The notes under the pieces were generated by a model that saw nothing but the letters and a program-made list of their open reading frames with translations, did no database searches and was not told the DNA's origin. This document shows positions 60,601-64,000 of a DNA stretch of 64,000 bases, piece by piece (the stretch's first letter is position 1; the number at the start of each line of letters is the position of its first letter). The translations under genes were made by a program, and so were the position numbers. Source of the stretch: Rhynchopus sp. YZ270_cl-10 (lineage: Eukaryota; Euglenozoa; Diplonemea; Diplonemida; Diplonemidae). The stretch lies in the NCBI GenBank assembly GCA_964035575.1, contig OZ037835.1, forward strand, positions 1 to 64,000, given 5' to 3'.

Positions 60601-63600
60601 CAGTGCAGACATGCCAAGCCACCACACGTGTGACAGCAGAAGTGTGCGTCCGACGCATCGAAGAGCTTGCTGCATTGTTCGCACTGCAGGAAAGTGTTCG
60701 ACGCCTCCGCCTCCCTCGCTCCCACAAAAGCCATGGGGCGCTCTGACTGGCACTCCCCCTTACCACCTGTGGCCTCAAAAGACAGGATGTGCTGCTGCAG
60801 AGCCGGGTCCATGGTGAGGGGCTCGTAGTGTCCCGGGATACTGCCGGATCCATCTGCCGCATCCTGATCACCCGAGTGGAGGAGAAGGACCACTGCCTTA
60901 GGCCGTTTTCTTGGCACCATCAGAGAAGGGCGGGCGAACTCGTTGAGGATGACCACAGATACCTCAAGAGCCTCCCCTGCCCCCGCCACTGCAATGGCAT
61001 CCGCCCACGTACGCTCGTCTCCTCTGTCCCCACTCGTCATCAGCCGCTGCCAGACCCCAAAATTAGGGACAGCCGCACTCGACAGATCAGCGCGGCCCTG
61101 GACCTTCTTCACTGCCGCCTGGCGCAGACCCTCCACCGACAAATCCGTGCGCCCAGTGGCGAAGAGCAAAGCCTCAAAAGCACAGTCCCCCGCCACAAAC
61201 GACCAAGTCACCTTCGAGGCTCCCAGCTTGGCCGCCTGTTCCGTCGCCCGAGGCCTCTGCGCTGCCGGGCACTCACGCAAAAACTCCCACTCACGCACCA
61301 CATCGAGACCCGGCCCTTCCGGAATCACGGTAGCCGAATCGAACCTCCCGGTCCGCTTCCTCGGTGGCTCCACGTGGTCCGGCTTCACGTCCCTCTTGCG
61401 CTTCCCCTGCTGCTCCTCCGACCGGTCTGGAGCAGGACGACTCATATCGTCGTCAGGGTTCGCATCATCACAGAGAGGTTCCACGGCCCCTGCACTGCGG
61501 CGTCCAAACCGGTCCATGTCCTCTGCAGACGGTGCCACATCTACCTCCACACACGGCTCCCGCTTCAGGGTGGCAATCCCTACACACATAGCACCCCGCT
61601 CCAGAAAGGAAGATGCGACCTTTTTCTGGTACGCCACCGCAATGCTCTCCCGGATGCGCAACTCTGCCGACCCTGTCAGGTGCGACGTCTGTCCCGTCGT
61701 CAGGCCTCCAAGCTGCGCAATCAAGAGGTTCGCCTCGTCGCCTGCACCCCCGAAGGCTTCAAACACAATAGGGGAGAACTTGGTATTGATCTTGTTCAAA
61801 TCCCGCTCGTGCTTCTCCCGTTTGACCTGGCCCTGGTTCTTCGCCGACCAGCCCACAAACTTCGAGGCCCCTGTTCTGTAGGAAGGCAAGGTGGGGCACA
61901 CGTGGGTGATGTCCAAACAACGAGGTCCATTTTCCGCCACTCCTACTGGGAGGTAGACGTCGCCTGGCCGCTTCTTCGACTCCAACTCCACTCGCACGGT
62001 CTCCTCCAAAGCAGGGTCCAAGCCCGCCCCTTGAGCAGCTCGGTACACCGAATCCCGCAAGGCGTTGTGGCGGGCGACGCGGTGTTTGGAGTAGGGGCAG
62101 CCAAAGGTGTGGTCGCCAAAGGAGTCCATGACAACCCTTTTCTGCCCCCCCTGACATGCCGAGCAAGTCGTTCCCTCCGCATGGATGGCCACCCCTAGTC
62201 GGAAACGGGTCACAACCGCAAAATCCGCTGAAGACATCTGGTTCCTTGCTGAGGGTGTCGCCGTGAGGTACGTCCCGGAAAGCGGCAGGAGAAGGGACTT
62301 CATCCGTGCTCGGTCTCGCATGCAGAGCTGTTGCATCAACTTGTCTGCCTGGGCGTCAATCACCGCAGATGACAGACTCTGCTGCTCCAGGATCTTCTTC
62401 GGCTGGGCCCTGTCCACGTGAAACGCCACCGGTACCCTGGAGTTGTACTCCTCAGCCGCGCTGTTCCATCTCTCCTCATCCCAGGTGAAGGCAGGGTCCA
62501 AGGCCTGCGACAGTTGCAGGTTCCCTGACTGAGAGGCGAGGGACGCAGCTGTCCGATGGTCCACGGTGCGACGGATACCCAGCCCCCCAAGCGCCACAGG
62601 AAGCGCCGCCTGCGCCCTTGCCAACTCCGGCAGCGCCCCATCCGGGTCATGCAGAAGCGCAGCCAGGCACCTGTCGATCAGGTCGTCAAAGGCCGTCAGG
62701 TACTCCGCGCACTGTGGGATCCCCCGCATGTAGAACACCATGCGGCAGTAGCCTTCGCAGTATCTCAGTACGTAGAAGGCTGCCTGGGAGTCCCCGAGGT
62801 CCACAAGGGCTTCCAGGTTGCGGCGGGAATCGTCCACCTTCTGGGCCATGTACTCCTCGCAGAAAGCCGCAGACCCAATGGGGATGCCCAAGAAGTCGAA
62901 CCCATCCACATCCAACAGCCGGAACCCGCCTTCACCCATGGCGTCCTGTCCACCCTCGTTCAACGTGAACCCCACGGCCTCGAGATCCTCCTTGGAGACG
63001 CCACCAGTGGAGATGAGCTCACACTTGTTCGCGTTCACCTCCAACCCCAGTTCGGAACTACGAGTGCACAGAACCTGGTACGCCTCAAAAACCGCCTTAG
63101 GGGACCCCCGCAGAGAGCCGTCATCGAGGTACCACAAAGTCCCATCCAGGCCTGGGTGCCCCTTCAGCTCTAGCGCCATCTGGTGGATGGTCAGGGAGAA
63201 GAGAAGCGGGCCCAAGGGATCTCCTTGTTGAGCTCCGCGCTGTGACCTTATGGTATCTCCACCATAATACAGGCTGGAGGGCTCCAGGTAACACCATCGC
63301 ACCCATGGGGCCAGCTCGGGGAGGTTCGCGTCGACCGCTCTTAGCATCGACAGGCGGTCTACGCAGTTGAACGCGTTACGGTAGTCAATTTTCAAAATGA
63401 CTTTACCTTTTCCGCGGTTGCGCACGGCGTACTGCGAGATAACATCAGTCGCCACTGCCGCCCCCCTTGCCGTTGCCACCCCCACCTGGTTCCCTCGAAG
63501 AAGAAGCGTCCTAGCAGGCACCCGCACTCGCGCCGACAGAATCTTTCCCACCAGTCTGCGGAGAGTGTCCCCAACCGCAATCGGTCGCACGTCCTCCTCC

Positions 63601-64000
63601 AGGCCCGGCCCCTTTGCAGGCTTCCGGAGAGCCACCAAGTTAGCGCCGGCGAAGAACTCAGCCACCTCCACTGGAGCATTTCCTCGTGCCAAAGACGTCA
63701 ACACTGCGGCCAGCGCTGCCAAAGTGCCCTTAGCCCGCCTCTGTAGGCAAAGTGTACGAAGGTGCGCGCCCGTCACGTTCGAGGGACCCGCCGCCGATGA
63801 CTTCGGCATGCTCCGCAGGGCCTTCATCACCTCCACCACTGTCACCGGTGGGACCTCCTGAGGCTGGGGCCAATCCGCCTGCTCCAGGGCCTTGGAGTCG
63901 GCAGCGGCTGGGTGCTTCGTCTGAAGCTTTTCCAGCGTCGCCGGTGTCTGTGGGGCGAGGCCGTCGCTGGTAGCGCAAGACATGGCCTGGCTCGGGAGTC
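57594..64000 (-). mobile_element. RLE LINE of a divergent family, 5' part outside the window
   Basis: 3' end with A40 (57594-57633), a 3' UTR of about 930 bp, and a long open frame still open at the window edge. Domain order matches the copy 2 family but sequence identity is low outside the motifs and the C-terminal part is longer. Copy 3 begins exactly where this poly(A) ends. Confidence 0.9.
58566..64000 (-). CDS. Divergent RLE LINE polyprotein (RT, RLE, OTU-like, coiled coil), partial
   Basis: At least 1,805 residues from Met at 63983; no stop lies between there and 64000, and homology to copy 2 shows that the N-terminal OTU and zinc-finger region must lie beyond the edge. Numbers count from that Met. 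RT motif A KIDYRNAF (D200), motif B RGAQQGDPLGP, motif C YLDDG (D287, D288). Zinc knuckle CSAC...H...C, then RLE with KRPGDVYL (D675), CLDITH and KREKHERD. OTU-like domain with AGDCAFEA (C934) and GHYEPL (H1052). CEQC/CHTC cluster. Then, unlike copy 2, a Gln/Lys-rich coiled coil of about 200 residues, an acidic stretch (DDDEQEQEED), Ser-rich repeats and a basic GRNGRGGGQKGRQ tail. Confidence 0.88.
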   Translation of the reverse strand, partial: LPSQAMSCATSDGLAPQTPATLEKLQTKHPAAADSKALEQADWPQPQEVPPVTVVEVMKALRSMPKSSAAGPSNVTGAHLRTLCLQRRAKGTLAALAAVLTSLARGNAPVEVAEFFAGANLVALRKPAKGPGLEEDVRPIAVGDTLRRLVGKILSARVRVPARTLLLRGNQVGVATARGAAVATDVISQYAVRNRGKGKVILKIDYRNAFNCVDRLSMLRAVDANLPELAPWVRWCYLEPSSLYYGGDTIRSQRGAQQGDPLGPLLFSLTIHQMALELKGHPGLDGTLWYLDDGSLRGSPKAVFEAYQVLCTRSSELGLEVNANKCELISTGGVSKEDLEAVGFTLNEGGQDAMGEGGFRLLDVDGFDFLGIPIGSAAFCEEYMAQKVDDSRRNLEALVDLGDSQAAFYVLRYCEGYCRMVFYMRGIPQCAEYLTAFDDLIDRCLAALLHDPDGALPELARAQAALPVALGGLGIRRTVDHRTAASLASQSGNLQLSQALDPAFTWDEERWNSAAEEYNSRVPVAFHVDRAQPKKILEQQSLSSAVIDAQADKLMQQLCMRDRARMKSLLLPLSGTYLTATPSARNQMSSADFAVVTRFRLGVAIHAEGTTCSACQGGQKRVVMDSFGDHTFGCPYSKHRVARHNALRDSVYRAAQGAGLDPALEETVRVELESKKRPGDVYLPVGVAENGPRCLDITHVCPTLPSYRTGASKFVGWSAKNQGQVKREKHERDLNKINTKFSPIVFEAFGGAGDEANLLIAQLGGLTTGQTSHLTGSAELRIRESIAVAYQKKVASSFLERGAMCVGIATLKREPCVEVDVAPSAEDMDRFGRRSAGAVEPLCDDANPDDDMSRPAPDRSEEQQGKRKRDVKPDHVEPPRKRTGRFDSATVIPEGPGLDVVREWEFLRECPAAQRPRATEQAAKLGASKVTWSFVAGDCAFEALLFATGRTDLSVEGLRQAAVKKVQGRADLSSAAVPNFGVWQRLMTSGDRGDERTWADAIAVAGAGEALEVSVVILNEFARPSLMVPRKRPKAVVLLLHSGDQDAADGSGSIPGHYEPLTMDPALQQHILSFEATGGKGECQSERPMAFVGAREAEASNTFLQCEQCSKLFDASDAHFCCHTCGGLACLHCAQGSKHCPLSQIGRAEYFSALSFLHSNVPAQAASAEGSGDPPPKRAPSPAVPAPEGEDVEEVDTPMAGEEGQQAEQKQQKHEKQRKQQKQQQQKADQEKKEALQRASDAWQQALEVRREHRRSWGPDLAALRGTFGDRQQELSRFLEEQNVRLDQAKAADRHRVEELTARHKRELAEDAKRMHAQYLEDCDRHPEAGESLRAEYDRQRCERHYAFAAKHESEQKATTLLLTAVNLSRQLEAERMVAYGRCFGVVCEGRLFLPCHAVRRAVGDDPEGLEPDCVGDWMALFGPQGASPCPGEFLYCWATQQPWSGNGEGDGDCPESVVARQAVRKIAGEAGYCDTWGKTSAVIVVREGRVSWGTPSRDQLEEEVGRQAEAADSEVRVKVEEMDDDEQEQEEDLDTAMEGADRSLALSVEGIPDQKKQARVRELLRAQSEAWMWTEEERTERGGLFPCLTMGSPVPSSVTKWISLFHYRQGEKQDGRPLLSLPLSTATFTQWYEVMKVVGLHEWSVKEKCKAKSTLHALTDNRSSRGQAFAAESTRRENEARAAREGIGRQPQASSSSSSSSTSVGRGTTTSIAQPAVSTSSSSSSAGRGNATSSAQPAPSPAPKGPQRHAAQGRSNTSNVFTDAVAQATQHVLSPQVVQRGRNGRGGGQKGRQSGGKQGQKGNKRNKRH

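Overview
The window looks like nuclear DNA of a euglenozoan, most likely a diplonemid or close relative. The main evidence is a six-copy array of spliced-leader (SL) RNA genes. Each has an exon of about 40 nt that contains the core ACAGTTTCTGTACTTCATTG followed directly by GTATGG, the layout and core sequence of kinetoplastid and diplonemid SL RNAs. A tRNA-Tyr with an 11-nt intron, as in trypanosomatids, agrees. No host protein-coding gene was found: all long credible ORFs belong to LINE retrotransposons.

Layout. 1-4275 is a (TTTGCGGG)n array that decays into short GC-rich repeats by 4560. 4690-14470 is a dense non-coding RNA supercluster: 20 tRNA genes covering 17 amino acids, a tRNA-His-like fragment, 5S rRNA, the five spliceosomal snRNAs U1, U5, U4, U2 and U6, the SRP (7SL) RNA, and six SL RNA genes interleaved with SRP RNA and U6. 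Two foldback repeats lie among the tRNAs. 14470-20150 is gene-free repeat DNA with perfect palindromes, a 401-bp tandem duplication and a satellite of about 173 bp. 20182-24340, 36913-39687 and 47858-49201 are pieces of one composite satellite with a GC hairpin and (TG)n modules.

The satellite is interrupted by LINEs. One family, with a restriction-like endonuclease (RLE), is present three times and nearly identical: a 5'-truncated copy (24594-28508), a copy with a full open frame (28702-36762) and an inverted copy with a different 5' module (49220-57593). It encodes an N-terminal OTU-like protease, a zinc finger, reverse transcriptase, RLE and a second OTU-like domain. A divergent relative runs off the right edge (57634-64000). 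A fourth LINE (39688-47857, minus) is of a different type, with a coiled-coil ORF1 and an ORF2 carrying OTU, APE endonuclease, RT, RNase H and a Cys/His tail; it sits inside a (TG)n tract. The RLE elements abut poly(A) tracts at both ends, which suggests serial insertion into poly(A).

How it fits together: the RNA cluster holds most of the machinery for cis- and trans-splicing and for translation, and the LINE mRNAs presumably receive the SL cap by trans-splicing. That last point is inference.
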